The notes under the pieces: model-generated
Told to the model about the DNA's origin: nothing
The model's database searches: none
Seen by the model: only the letters and a program-made list of their open reading frames with translations
Part shown: positions 7,054 through 14,913 of the stretch, one piece after another
Layout: each line of letters opens with the position of its first letter
Position numbering within the stretch: position 1 is the first letter of the stretch
NCBI GenBank assembly: GCA_009704985.1
Contig: WLDE01000003.1
Coordinates: 1 to 63,152 of the forward strand
Direction: 5' to 3'
DNA length: 63,152 nucleotides
From: Actinomycetota bacterium
GTDB lineage: Bacteria; Actinomycetota; Acidimicrobiia; Acidimicrobiales; Ilumatobacteraceae
Made by a program: the position numbers and the translations under genes

Positions 7054-8100
7054 TCAGCGGAGGACGAGGCGGGCGTCGCCGGCGGCGACCTCCCCGACGC
7101 GCCACCAGCCGACCTCCGGGCCACCGGCGAGCAACTCGGCGGCGGCGGACGGGTCCAGCGCGGCGAGCAGCCCGCCCGACGTCTGCGGATCCATGCAGAG
7201 CGCGACGCCCTCCTCGGTCGCCGTGGCGTCCAGGTGCGCGGCCACGTAGTCGCGGTTGCGCGGATCGCCACCGGTGCGCACGCCACGGGCGGCCGCCTCG
7301 CGGGCGCCGGGGTAGGCGACGATGCCGTCGGTGTCGACCACCACCCGCACCCCGCTGCGCTCGGCCATCTCCCAGCCGTGGCCGGCGAGCCCGTAGCCGG
7401 TGACGTCGGTGACGGCGTGCACCGCACCACCGAGCGCCTGGAGCTGCTCGCTCGCCCGCCGGTTCACGCGGCGCATGCCGGCGATCGCGGCGGCCTTGTC
7501 GTCGGGCGAACCGCCGGCCAGGGCGAGCGCGGTGCCGATCGGCTTCGACAGCAGCAGCACGTCGCCCGGCCGGGCACCACCCTTGCGGAACACGCGATCG
7601 GGGTGCACCACACCCTGCACGGCGAGGCCGAAGATCGGCTCGGGGTTGCGGATCGTGTGGCCGCCGGCGATCGTGCCACCGGCCTCGGCCACCACGGCCG
7701 CAGCGGCGTCGAAGATCGCGACGATCGCCTCGCGCGGGAAGTGCTCGGGGAACGCCGCCACGTTCACGGCGATCGCCACGCGGCCGCCCATCGCGAACAC
7801 GTCGCTGCAGGCGTTGGCCGCCGCGATCGCTCCGAAGTCGGACGGGTGGTCGACGAGTGGCGGGAAGAAGTCGGTGGTGCTCACCAGCGCGACGTCGGGT
7901 GCCACCTGGTAGATCGCCGCGTCGTCGAACGGGGCGAGGCCGACGAGCAGCGACGGGTCGGCACCGGCGGGCATGTCGCGCACCAGGTCGGTGAGCAGCG
8001 ACGCGCCCCACTTCGCCGCGCAGCCCCCGCACGACGTCCACTCGGTGAGCCGGAGGTCGGCGAACGGGTCGGTGTCGCGTGCAGCGTCGGTCGCGGTCAT
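7054..8100 (-). CDS. selD: Selenide, water dikinase (selenophosphate synthetase)
   Basis: A 348-residue SelD, which makes selenophosphate from selenide and ATP for selenocysteine, selenouridine or selenium-cofactor use. TSCGGCAAKW holds Cys27 and Lys30, which align with E. coli Cys17 and Lys20; the second cysteine of the usual GCGCK is replaced by alanine, leaving the essential one. STTDFFPPLVDHPSDFG, DVFAMGG, GGHTIRNPEPIFGLAVQG and MDPQTSGGLLAAL are all family landmarks. No selA, selB, selenocysteine tRNA or ybbB is in the window, so its use cannot be told. Its own TAGGCT element lies 6 nt upstream. Confidence 0.95.
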   Translation of the reverse strand: MTATDAARDTDPFADLRLTEWTSCGGCAAKWGASLLTDLVRDMPAGADPSLLVGLAPFDDAAIYQVAPDVALVSTTDFFPPLVDHPSDFGAIAAANACSDVFAMGGRVAIAVNVAAFPEHFPREAIVAIFDAAAAVVAEAGGTIAGGHTIRNPEPIFGLAVQGVVHPDRVFRKGGARPGDVLLLSKPIGTALALAGGSPDDKAAAIAGMRRVNRRASEQLQALGGAVHAVTDVTGYGLAGHGWEMAERSGVRVVVDTDGIVAYPGAREAAARGVRTGGDPRNRDYVAAHLDATATEEGVALCMDPQTSGGLLAALDPSAAAELLAGGPEVGWWRVGEVAAGDARLVLR

Positions 8101-8106
8101 GGCGCC

Positions 8107-8112
8107 AGCCTA
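8107..8112 (-). promoter_or_regulatory. -10 element TAGGCT, leaderless promoter candidate for selD
   Basis: TAGGCT on the minus strand ends 6 nt before the selD ATG, with no ribosome binding site between. Confidence 0.5.
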
Positions 8113-8153
8113 CGAGCGGGGTCGGCGCCACCCGCCCAGCGGACGACCGGCGG

Positions 8154-8555
8154 TCAACGCGGCCGCAGGACCGTCTGGGTCTGGGTCGTCTTCGCGACCA
8201 GCTTGCCGTCACCGCGGCGCAACTCGGTCTCCACGACGATGGTGGTCGAGCCGACGTGGAGCGGACGCGAGATCGCCCGCAGCGTGCCGTCGCGGACGGC
8301 ACCGAGGAAGTTGGTCTTCGACTCGATCGTGGACGTGCCCACCGCCCCGTCGGGCAGGTTGGCCGCAGCGCAGGCACCCCCGGCGGCATCGGCGAGGGCC
8401 ATCACCGCGCCGCCGTGCAGCGCGCCGGCCGTGGTGGTGAGCGACGCCGACCAGTCGAGCTCCATCTCGGTGAGCTCGGGCGTCCAGGTGATGCCGCGCA
8501 TGCCGAGCGCGGCGCACAGCGGCATCGCACGGTGCAGGTTCTCGGTGATGTCCAT
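8154..8555 (-). CDS. PaaI-type hotdog-fold thioesterase
   Basis: A 133-residue protein with the hotdog acyl-CoA thioesterase pattern: GALHGGAVMALADAAGG around the first helix and GTSTIESKTNFLGAVRDG in the following strands. The family hydrolyses acyl-CoA thioesters, often phenylacetyl or hydroxybenzoyl types, as a cytoplasmic tetramer. The substrate cannot be told. The start at 8555 was chosen because it gives the usual length and because TACGGT lies 6 nt upstream; the longer frame begins in non-conserved sequence. It lies 53 bp upstream of selD on the same strand. Confidence 0.9.
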   Translation of the reverse strand: MDITENLHRAMPLCAALGMRGITWTPELTEMELDWSASLTTTAGALHGGAVMALADAAGGACAAANLPDGAVGTSTIESKTNFLGAVRDGTLRAISRPLHVGSTTIVVETELRRGDGKLVAKTTQTQTVLRPR

Positions 8556-8561
8556 TCCCGA

Positions 8562-8567
8562 ACCGTA
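8562..8567 (-). promoter_or_regulatory. -10 element TACGGT, leaderless promoter candidate for the thioesterase
   Basis: TACGGT on the minus strand ends 6 nt before the ATG at 8555. The identical hexamer occurs at 13396-13401. Confidence 0.5.
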
Positions 8568-8677
8568 CCGGGCCTGGCGCGCCGCGACCGAGGCACGATC
8601 AGGACAGGGACCCCACCGATCGGGACATCGACGGCGAGGGTGAGCGCAGCCGCCGACCGGGCGTCGCGACACGCCCC

Positions 8678-8683
8678 TACGAT
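8678..8683 (+). promoter_or_regulatory. -10 element TACGAT, leaderless promoter candidate
   Basis: TACGAT ends 8 nt before the ATG at 8692. The identical hexamer precedes pafB. Confidence 0.5.
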
Positions 8684-8691
8684 CGCTGCGC

Positions 8692-9369
8692 ATGCACCGC
8701 ATCGACCCCTACGAGTTCACGGAGACCGACGCCGCACGCACGATCACGAACCTCCCGGGCATCTGGGACGAGCTCGTGCTCGGCCGCGACGCCGGCCTGG
8801 TGGCGCACCTGTACCCGGACCTCGAGGGCGACGTCGCCGACGTGCTGCCGCGGGTGTGGTCGGCGATGCTGGCCACCGGACCCGCGTTCCGGGCCGCCGG
8901 GCAGCTGCCGTCGGGTGAGGGCACGGTGGCGGGACTCCACCGCGGCGACGGTGGGGTGCCGAAGACCCCGATCGACGAGGCGGAGATCGGCTGGCGTGGT
9001 GTCGTCGGCGACCGGCAGGCCGCACGCCAGCACCACGGCCGCCCGTGGCAGGCGCTCTGCATCTGGTCGCAGGAGGTGATCGACGCGTTCGCCGCGCAGG
9101 GTCACCCGATCGCGGCGGGCTCGGCGGGCGAGAACCTCACGCTGCGCGGACTCGACTGGGCCGACGTGCGACCCGGGACGCGCCTGCGGATCGGCGGGAT
9201 GCTGTGCGAGATCTCGTCGTGGGCGCTGCCGTGCAAGAAGAACGCCCGCTGGTTCACCGGTGGCGACTTCATGCTCATGCACCACGACCGCGGTCCGGTG
9301 AGCCGTGCCTACGCCACGGTGCTCGAGCCCGGCGTCGTGCGCACCGGCGACACCGTCGTGCTGCACTGA
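8692..9369 (+). CDS. MOSC domain-containing protein (YiiM-like)
   Basis: A 225-residue protein whose residues from about 75 onward form a MOSC domain: VPKTPIDEAEIGWRGVVGD, HHGRPWQALCIWSQEVI, SAGENLTLRGLDW and the cysteine-bearing WALPCKKNARW. MOSC proteins are related to molybdenum cofactor sulfurases and handle sulfur or molybdenum-bound ligands; YiiM acts on N-hydroxylated purines. The N-terminal 70 residues are an extra segment of unknown function. Whether it serves the molybdenum hydroxylase at 1944 is untested. The start is fixed by the TACGAT element 8 nt upstream. Confidence 0.85.
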   Translation: MHRIDPYEFTETDAARTITNLPGIWDELVLGRDAGLVAHLYPDLEGDVADVLPRVWSAMLATGPAFRAAGQLPSGEGTVAGLHRGDGGVPKTPIDEAEIGWRGVVGDRQAARQHHGRPWQALCIWSQEVIDAFAAQGHPIAAGSAGENLTLRGLDWADVRPGTRLRIGGMLCEISSWALPCKKNARWFTGGDFMLMHHDRGPVSRAYATVLEPGVVRTGDTVVLH

Positions 9370-9431
9370 CCGACGGCGCCCGCGCGACGACCTGCCGGCG
9401 CGACGACCTGCGAGCACCACGGCGGCGCGGC

Positions 9432-9437
9432 CATACT
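9432..9437 (+). promoter_or_regulatory. -10-like element CATACT
   Basis: CATACT ends 9 nt before the ATG at 9447. It is a slightly wider spacing than the other leaderless candidates. Confidence 0.35.
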
Positions 9438-9446
9438 GACCGGCCT

Positions 9447-10052
9447 ATGACCTTCCGGGCCGTGGCCATCTCCGGCAGCCTTCGCGCCGCCTCCTCCAAC
9501 ACCGGACTCGTGCGGCTCGCCCAGCGCCTCGCCCCCGCCGACCTCACGATCGACTTCGACGAGCCGCAGGCGGTGATCCAGCAGCTGCCGTTCTACAACG
9601 AGGATCTCGAGGCCGATCCGCCCGCTCCCGTGCTGCGCTGGCGCGAGCTCGTCTCCGGCGCCGACGCGCTCCTGATCGGCATGCCCGAGCACAACTTCAG
9701 CCCCGCCGCCGTGGCGAAGAACGCGATCGACTGGCTCACCCGCCCGCCCGGCCAGCACACCCTGCAGGGCAAGGTGATCGCGATGATGACGAGCGGCGGC
9801 ATGGGCGGCGGCTCGCGGGTGCAGCCCCCGCTCGCGCTGATCCTCGGCTACCTGGGCAACACGGTCGTCGAGGAGCCCGCGGTGAACGTGAAGATGGGCC
9901 AGACCCGCATCACCTCCGACGGCACCACCGACGACGAGATCACCGCCCTCGTGCAGCAGAAGGTGGACGCCGTGGTCGACGCGCTGCGGGCGCGGGCGGA
10001 GGCCGCGGCTGCGGCCGCTGCCGCAGCCGCAGCGGACGGCTCGGCCGACTGA
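9447..10052 (+). CDS. NAD(P)H-dependent FMN reductase family protein
   Basis: A 201-residue flavodoxin-like reductase. The FMN phosphate loop is SGSLRAASSNTGLVR near residue 8, and PEHNFSPAAVAKNAIDWL is the family's second signature, as in chromate reductase ChrR and NADPH:quinone reductases. It reduces FMN, quinones or nitro compounds; the physiological substrate is unknown. The C-terminus is an odd alanine run (about 11 residues) ending DGSAD, encoded by a GC-rich simple repeat and probably disordered. The ADH gene starts 7 nt after the stop, so the two are likely co-transcribed. Confidence 0.9.
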   Translation: MTFRAVAISGSLRAASSNTGLVRLAQRLAPADLTIDFDEPQAVIQQLPFYNEDLEADPPAPVLRWRELVSGADALLIGMPEHNFSPAAVAKNAIDWLTRPPGQHTLQGKVIAMMTSGGMGGGSRVQPPLALILGYLGNTVVEEPAVNVKMGQTRITSDGTTDDEITALVQQKVDAVVDALRARAEAAAAAAAAAAADGSAD

Positions 10053-10059
10053 GGCCCGC

Positions 10060-11103
10060 GTGCGCGCCGTCCTCTTCGAGACCTTCGGCGGCCCGCTCGA
10101 CGTGGTCGACGTCGCCGATCCGTCGGCCCCGGCCGACGGGGTGGTGCTGCGCGTGGAGGCCAACGGGGTGTGCCGCAGCGACTGGCACGCATGGCAGGGA
10201 CACGACCCCGACATCGTCGTGCCGCACGTGCCCGGTCACGAGCTCGCCGGTGTGGTCGTCGAGGTCGGTCCCGAGGTGCGTCGCTGGAAGGTCGGCGACC
10301 GGGTGACGGTGCCGTTCGTGCTCGGCTGCGGCGACTGCCCGCGGTGCCGGGCCGGACAGCAGCAGGTGTGCGACCGCCAGTACCAGCCGGGGTTCACCGG
10401 CTGGGGGTCGATGGCCGAGTACGTCGCCCTCCCCCGCGCCGACCTGAACCTCGTCGCGCTGCCCGACGCGCTCGGGTTCGCCGACGCCGCCAGCCTCGGC
10501 TGCCGCTTCGCCACCTCGTTCCGTGCCGTCGCGCACCAGGCGCGTGTCGCCCCCGGTCAGTGGTTGGCCGTCCACGGCTGCGGCGGTGTGGGGCTCTCGG
10601 CGATCATGATCGCCACAGCGCTCGGCATCCGCACCGTCGCCGTCGACGTGGACGACGAGGCGCTGCGGATGGCGCAGGAGTGCGGCGCCACCCACGTCGT
10701 CGACGCCCGCACCACGGATGCGGCGCACGCGGTGGTCGAGCTCACCGACGGAGGGGCGCACTCGTCGATGGACGCGGTCGGCTCCACCGTCACCTGCCTC
10801 GCGTCGATCCGCTCGCTGCGCACCCAGGGCCGCCACGTCCAGGTGGGCCTCATGGTCGGCGAGCACTCGCTGCCGCCGATCCCGATGTCGCTGCTGCACG
10901 GTCGCGAGATCGAGCTCACCGGCAGCCACGGCATGGCGGCGCACGCCTACCCGCGGATGCTGGCGATGGTGGCCGACGGCCGCCTCGACCCGGGCCGGCT
11001 CGTCACCAGCCGGCTCACGCTCACCGAGGGCATGCACCACCTGGCCCGGATGCACGAGTTCCCCGGTGCCGGCATGGCCGTGGTGGTCGACACCGGCGCG
11101 TAG
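10060..11103 (+). CDS. Zinc-dependent alcohol dehydrogenase (MDR family)
   Basis: A 347-residue medium-chain dehydrogenase. It has the catalytic zinc cysteine in NGVCRSDWHAWQG, GHELAG with the conserved His-Glu, four structural-zinc cysteines in CGDCPRCRAGQQQVC, and a dinucleotide-binding segment VHGCGGVGLSAIMIA. It oxidises an alcohol or reduces an aldehyde with NAD(P); the substrate is unknown. It starts with GTG at 10060, preceded by a weak CTGAGG ribosome binding site that overlaps the end of the FMN reductase. It ends 30 bp from the convergent secernin gene, with no clear terminator between. Confidence 0.92.
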   Translation: MRAVLFETFGGPLDVVDVADPSAPADGVVLRVEANGVCRSDWHAWQGHDPDIVVPHVPGHELAGVVVEVGPEVRRWKVGDRVTVPFVLGCGDCPRCRAGQQQVCDRQYQPGFTGWGSMAEYVALPRADLNLVALPDALGFADAASLGCRFATSFRAVAHQARVAPGQWLAVHGCGGVGLSAIMIATALGIRTVAVDVDDEALRMAQECGATHVVDARTTDAAHAVVELTDGGAHSSMDAVGSTVTCLASIRSLRTQGRHVQVGLMVGEHSLPPIPMSLLHGREIELTGSHGMAAHAYPRMLAMVADGRLDPGRLVTSRLTLTEGMHHLARMHEFPGAGMAVVVDTGA

Positions 11104-11133
11104 CGCCGAACACCGCTCGCGCCCACGAGCCGC

Positions 11134-12045
11134 TCAGCCGGTGGCGTCGCCCAGCAGCTCGAACGGCTCGCCCACCACCACCTCGACGTACTCGTGCTCG
11201 CACGGGTGACCGACGAGCACCCACGCCCGCGACCCCGCCGGCCGCAGCTCGGCGATCATCGACGCCGTCGTGTGCTCCACCGGCACGCCGTCGACGGCCG
11301 CGTGCATGCACACGGCCCACCCCGCCTCCACGCACGAGTCGTGCGAGCGCAGGTGCGCCACGAGCGCGTCGACCGTGACCGGACGGGACGCCAGCACCGC
11401 CTGCGACGCCCGCCACCGCGGGTCGACGAGCCGCTCCACCGGTTGGCGCGGGTGGCGGTGCGCCGCGTCGAACGCCGGGATCGTCGTCCGGTTGGAGATC
11501 GCCCGAACGTCCAGCACCCGCTCCGACGCCCACTCACGGCCGGACGTCTCGACCACGAACGCCTCGACCGGATCGGCGATCAGGAAGCTGCTCCAGTACG
11601 CCCTCGGGCCCTGCCGTCCGGCGGGGTCGTGGCCCGTGCCACCCTGGCCGTGACGTTCGAGCAGCGAGGTGAGCACCTCCATCGCCTCGGCCGCGCTCGA
11701 CGAGCGCTCGAGCCCGAGGCGCACCAGGTCCATGCCGGTGAGGGCGGGCGGCACCGAGCGCGGGTCGAGGGTGGTGTAGATCGCCTCGTTGCCGATCGCC
11801 ACGCCGGCGTCGTTCACGCCGTGCTCGGCGCCCCACCCCCACCGCGGCACCGACAGCAGGCACCCGCGCGTCGGCTGCGCGTGGGCGGGGACGGCGACGT
11901 GGGTGGCACGGGTGACGTCAGGGTCGAGCCGCGGCGGCGACCACCGCACGTCCTGCGCCTCGTCCGGCGGCCGGTCGCTGTTCTTCGCGAAGAGGGTGGC
12001 ACCGCGCGCCGTGGCCGACGGCAGGGCGACGAGCGTGTCGCACAT
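11134..12045 (-). CDS. Secernin-like N-terminal nucleophile hydrolase (peptidase family C69)
   Basis: A 303-residue protein beginning MCDTLVALPSATARGATLF followed by AKNSDRPPDEAQ, the secernin/C69 pattern in which Cys2 becomes the N-terminal nucleophile after methionine removal. RGCLLSVPRWGWGAEHG and GVAIGNEAIYT are also conserved. The family includes dipeptidases, but activity of secernins is largely unproven. The ATG at 12045 is required to expose Cys2. It follows the 433-residue unknown gene by 13 nt, so the two are probably one operon. Confidence 0.87.
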   Translation of the reverse strand: MCDTLVALPSATARGATLFAKNSDRPPDEAQDVRWSPPRLDPDVTRATHVAVPAHAQPTRGCLLSVPRWGWGAEHGVNDAGVAIGNEAIYTTLDPRSVPPALTGMDLVRLGLERSSSAAEAMEVLTSLLERHGQGGTGHDPAGRQGPRAYWSSFLIADPVEAFVVETSGREWASERVLDVRAISNRTTIPAFDAAHRHPRQPVERLVDPRWRASQAVLASRPVTVDALVAHLRSHDSCVEAGWAVCMHAAVDGVPVEHTTASMIAELRPAGSRAWVLVGHPCEHEYVEVVVGEPFELLGDATG

Positions 12046-12058
12046 CGGCTCGACGACC

Positions 12059-13360
12059 TCAGCTGAACGAGGTGCTGCCGCTGTCGAACCCGTCGGAGGG
12101 CGGCGCGGCGTCGTCCGACTGCGACACGAGCTCCTGCACGGCGGACGCACCCGGCGGCTCGGGCCACAGGGTCTCGCCCGTGCGCTCGGCCGAACGCCAC
12201 TCGGGCGCCAGGGTGGATGCGGTGAGCTCGACCGGATCGCCCGTGCACTCCCACAGCACGGCGGGCCGCGCCCCGTGCCAGCGGAGCGCGAACGACACCG
12301 CGCTCGCCGCACCGGTGGGCACGCCGTACACCTCGAAGTGCTGACCCAGCCAGCTCGCGGGCAGGCCGGCGGGCAGCAGATCGGGGCCGTCGGCGATCGC
12401 GCGCTCGAGCGCGATGACGTCGGCGAGACCGTCGATCGACGCGGGCACGATGCGGGGGGTGCGGGCCGTCGCATCACCCAGCAGCTTGGCGCGCACCTTG
12501 CGCAGGTCCTTGGTGGCGCGGGGGTCGTCGGCGGCACGGCTCACCCGTTCCGCGGCGTCGAGCACGTCGCCGAGCGCGGGGTGGTCGCGGTGGCGGGTGA
12601 GTGCGGCGACCGCGTCGGCCACCTCGGGCATCCACGCCTCGGCCACGCTGCCCACGCGCACGAGTTCGGCCACCGCGAACAGGAAGCCGATCGGGTCGTC
12701 CGTGGGATCGGGCGGGCCGTCGAGCACGAGCTGGCAGCGCTCGCGAACCACGCCGGAGGCGAGCGCAGCGTCGGGCACGAGCAGCCGGCTCGCGCGTTCC
12801 ACCAGCGCCAGCCAGCCGCGCACCACCTGGTGCGCCGTCGGGGACGCGGCCGGCAGCCGCCCGTCGACGACCGCGGCGTCGGTGGGGTCGTGCGCGATCG
12901 CCACCGTGGTGGTGGCGTGGTGACCGACCGGGAAGGTGACCGTGTCGGCGGGCAGGTCGGCACCGTGGAGCGGCACGTTCGACGGAGCGCGCGACGACAG
13001 CACCGGCACACCGCTGAACGCCACGGCGATCGGCATCGGCGAGTCGTTCTCCACCTCGACGATCGTGAGACCGCCGTGGTCGGCCACGGCGTACACGCGC
13101 TGGACGACGTCGCCCTTGGGGATGCGCACCCGGGTCTCCACGACCGGGGTGCCCTCGACGAGGCTCTGGCGCACCGTGGTCTCCTGCGACGGCACGTACC
13201 AGCGGTCGTCACCCGCGACGAACCAGTCGAGCGTGCCGAGGCCGTCCCACTGCTGCACGGCACCCCACGGGCTGACGGTCGCGCGCCAGTCGCGGCCGAG
13301 CACACCGATCGTGGGGGGCGAGCCGACGGGCGAGCCGATGGTGGCAGCCGAACTCGTCAC
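12059..13360 (-). CDS. Conserved-looking protein of unknown function, 433 residues
   Basis: I do not recognise a family. From the GTG at 13360 the protein begins with a serine/threonine-rich head, then WRATVSPWGAVQQWDGLGT and LDWFVAGDDRWYVPSQET, which reads like a beta-rich domain. The middle (residues about 190-310) is helical and rich in Ala, Val and Arg, and the tail is disordered (SDDAAPPSDGFDSGSTSFS). No signal peptide or membrane segment is visible. No ATG is available near the start. The GTG overlaps the stop of a 10-codon ORF by GTGA, suggesting coupling. The secernin gene follows after 13 nt. Confidence 0.75.
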   Translation of the reverse strand: MTSSAATIGSPVGSPPTIGVLGRDWRATVSPWGAVQQWDGLGTLDWFVAGDDRWYVPSQETTVRQSLVEGTPVVETRVRIPKGDVVQRVYAVADHGGLTIVEVENDSPMPIAVAFSGVPVLSSRAPSNVPLHGADLPADTVTFPVGHHATTTVAIAHDPTDAAVVDGRLPAASPTAHQVVRGWLALVERASRLLVPDAALASGVVRERCQLVLDGPPDPTDDPIGFLFAVAELVRVGSVAEAWMPEVADAVAALTRHRDHPALGDVLDAAERVSRAADDPRATKDLRKVRAKLLGDATARTPRIVPASIDGLADVIALERAIADGPDLLPAGLPASWLGQHFEVYGVPTGAASAVSFALRWHGARPAVLWECTGDPVELTASTLAPEWRSAERTGETLWPEPPGASAVQELVSQSDDAAPPSDGFDSGSTSFS

Positions 13361-13389
13361 GACCGGTCGACCTGCTCGGTGATGGGCAT
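13357..13389 (-). CDS. Possible 10-residue leader peptide (MPITEQVDRS)
   Basis: A complete ATG-to-TGA ORF of ten codons. Its ATG lies 6 nt downstream of the -10 element TACGGT, which is the leaderless arrangement seen across the window. Its TGA overlaps the GTG start of the 433-residue protein (GTGA). The ORF is too short for statistical support; the evidence is position only. Confidence 0.4.
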   Translation of the reverse strand: MPITEQVDRS

Positions 13390-13395
13390 GACCAC

Positions 13396-13401
13396 ACCGT
13401 A
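13396..13401 (-). promoter_or_regulatory. -10 element TACGGT before the leader ORF
   Basis: TACGGT on the minus strand ends 6 nt before the ATG of the 10-codon leader ORF and 35 nt before the GTG of the main protein. Confidence 0.45.
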
Positions 13402-13500
13402 CCGACGGCCGGGCCCGAGCACACTCGGCCCGATCGCGGCACCGATCACGGCCACCCGGACGCCCAGGACGCGACCGTGGGGCGGGCGACCGGGGCTGCG

Positions 13501-13506
13501 TACCAT
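13501..13506 (+). promoter_or_regulatory. -10 element TACCAT overlapping the annotated-style ATG of cofC
   Basis: TACCAT ends 7 nt before the in-frame GTG at 13514. It contains the ATG at 13505, so that ATG could not be transcribed if this is the promoter. Confidence 0.45.
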
Positions 13507-13513
13507 GAGCGAC

Positions 13514-14149
13514 GTGAGCGCCGGCCCCGACACCGTCGATGCCGTCGTGCTCGTGCCGATCAAGGCGTTCCACCTCGCGAAGGGCCGGCTCGCACCGGTA
13601 CTCGACGCAGCCCACCGCGACCGACTCGCCCGCTGGACCGCCGAACGCGTGCTGGCCGCCGCCGCTCCGGCAGCGGTGGCGGTCGTCTGCGACGACGCCG
13701 AGGTGGCGACCTGGGCGGCCGGCCACGGCGCACTCGTGCTCCGCGAGGTCGGGGTGGGCCTCAACGCCGCCGTCGACCACGCCGTCGGCCAGCTGCGGGC
13801 CGCAGGCCACGAGCACGTGGTCGTCGTGCACGGCGACCTGCCGTGCCCACCGCGGTTGGCGTCGTTCGCACGGTCGGGCACCGTCACGCTCGTCCCCGAT
13901 CGTCGCAGCGACGGCACGAACCTGCTGTCGTTCCCGCTCGACGTCGAGCTCGCCGCGTCGTACGGCGGTGGCTCGTTCCGACGGCACCTGGAGGCGGCGA
14001 TGCGCACGGGCTGCTCGGTCGAGGTGATCCGCGACCCGTTGCTCGCGCTCGACATCGACCACCCGTCCGACCTCTCCCACCCACTCGTGAAGGACGTGCT
14101 GCCACCATGGCTGCGAACGAACCCGGACAACCCGTCCCCGACGCGCTGA
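13514..14149 (+). CDS. cofC: CofC-type nucleotidyltransferase of coenzyme F420 biosynthesis
   Basis: A 211-residue enzyme that transfers GMP to phosphoenolpyruvate or 2-phospholactate, the first step in building the F420 side chain (CofC in methanogens, FbiD in mycobacteria). VPIKAFHLAKGRLAPVL is the nucleotide-binding motif and VVVVHGDLPC the metal-binding strand. An in-frame ATG lies at 13505, three codons earlier, but it sits inside a TACCAT -10-like element; the GTG at 13514 is 7 nt downstream of that element and is preferred. The deacetylase gene starts inside its 3' end with 43 nt of overlap. No other F420 gene is in the window. Confidence 0.88.
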   Translation: MSAGPDTVDAVVLVPIKAFHLAKGRLAPVLDAAHRDRLARWTAERVLAAAAPAAVAVVCDDAEVATWAAGHGALVLREVGVGLNAAVDHAVGQLRAAGHEHVVVVHGDLPCPPRLASFARSGTVTLVPDRRSDGTNLLSFPLDVELAASYGGGSFRRHLEAAMRTGCSVEVIRDPLLALDIDHPSDLSHPLVKDVLPPWLRTNPDNPSPTR

Positions 14150-14880
14150 CCCCGACATTCAGCCGCGACCTCCCCGTGCCCTCGTCCGCACTGGCGATCG
14201 GGGCGCACCCCGACGACGTCGAGTTCGGCGCCGGCGGCACGCTGGCCAAGTGGGCCGCCGCCGGATGCGTGGTGCACCACCTCGTGTGCACGGACGGCTC
14301 GAAGGGAACCTGGGACGTCGACGCCGACACGGTGGCACTCGTGCGTCGTCGCCAGCAGGAGCAGCGCGAGGCGGCGCGACGGCTGGCGGGCGCCGCCGCC
14401 GGCAGCGTCGTCTTCCTCGGCCAGGTCGACGGCGAGCTCGAGAGCACGCTCGCGCTCCGCAGCGCGGTGGCGAAGGTGATCCGTGAGCTCCAGCCCGAGG
14501 TGGTGCTCGGCCACGACCCGTGGAAGCGGTACCGCCTCCACCCCGACCACCGGCACGCCGGGCTGCTCGCGTGCGACGCGATCGTGGCCGCTCGCGACCC
14601 GCACTTCTTCCGCGACCACGGCATCGCCCACCACCGCCCCGCCACGCTGCTGCTGTGGGAGGCCGATGCACCCGACCACGTCGAGGACGTGAGCGCCGTC
14701 GTCGACGTGAAGCTGCACGCGCTGGAGGCGCACGAGTCGCAGTTCGAGAGCACGATGAAGGCCACCGACGGCGAGCAGCTCGAGGCGTTCCGTCGACGCA
14801 TCCGCGAGCGCCTGGCCGGCCTCGGTGCAGCGCACGGCGTGGGCGCGGCCGAGGTCTTCAAGCGCATCGGCGACCTCTGA
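14107..14880 (+). CDS. PIG-L/LmbE family N-acetyl deacetylase
   Basis: A 257-residue zinc deacetylase of the MshB/LmbE type. ALAIGAHPDDVEFGAGGTL carries the AHPDD zinc motif near residue 36, and YRLHPDHRHAGLLA carries the second histidine motif. These enzymes remove acetyl groups from GlcNAc-containing small molecules such as mycothiol precursors; the substrate here is unknown. It overlaps cofC by 43 nt in another frame, a strong sign of translational coupling. The ATG at 14107 fits the usual family N-terminus with a short extra head. Confidence 0.9.
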   Translation: MAANEPGQPVPDALTPTFSRDLPVPSSALAIGAHPDDVEFGAGGTLAKWAAAGCVVHHLVCTDGSKGTWDVDADTVALVRRRQQEQREAARRLAGAAAGSVVFLGQVDGELESTLALRSAVAKVIRELQPEVVLGHDPWKRYRLHPDHRHAGLLACDAIVAARDPHFFRDHGIAHHRPATLLLWEADAPDHVEDVSAVVDVKLHALEAHESQFESTMKATDGEQLEAFRRRIRERLAGLGAAHGVGAAEVFKRIGDL

Positions 14881-14913
14881 CCCCACCGTCCGGCAGGTCC
14901 GGCCGGCGACGGC

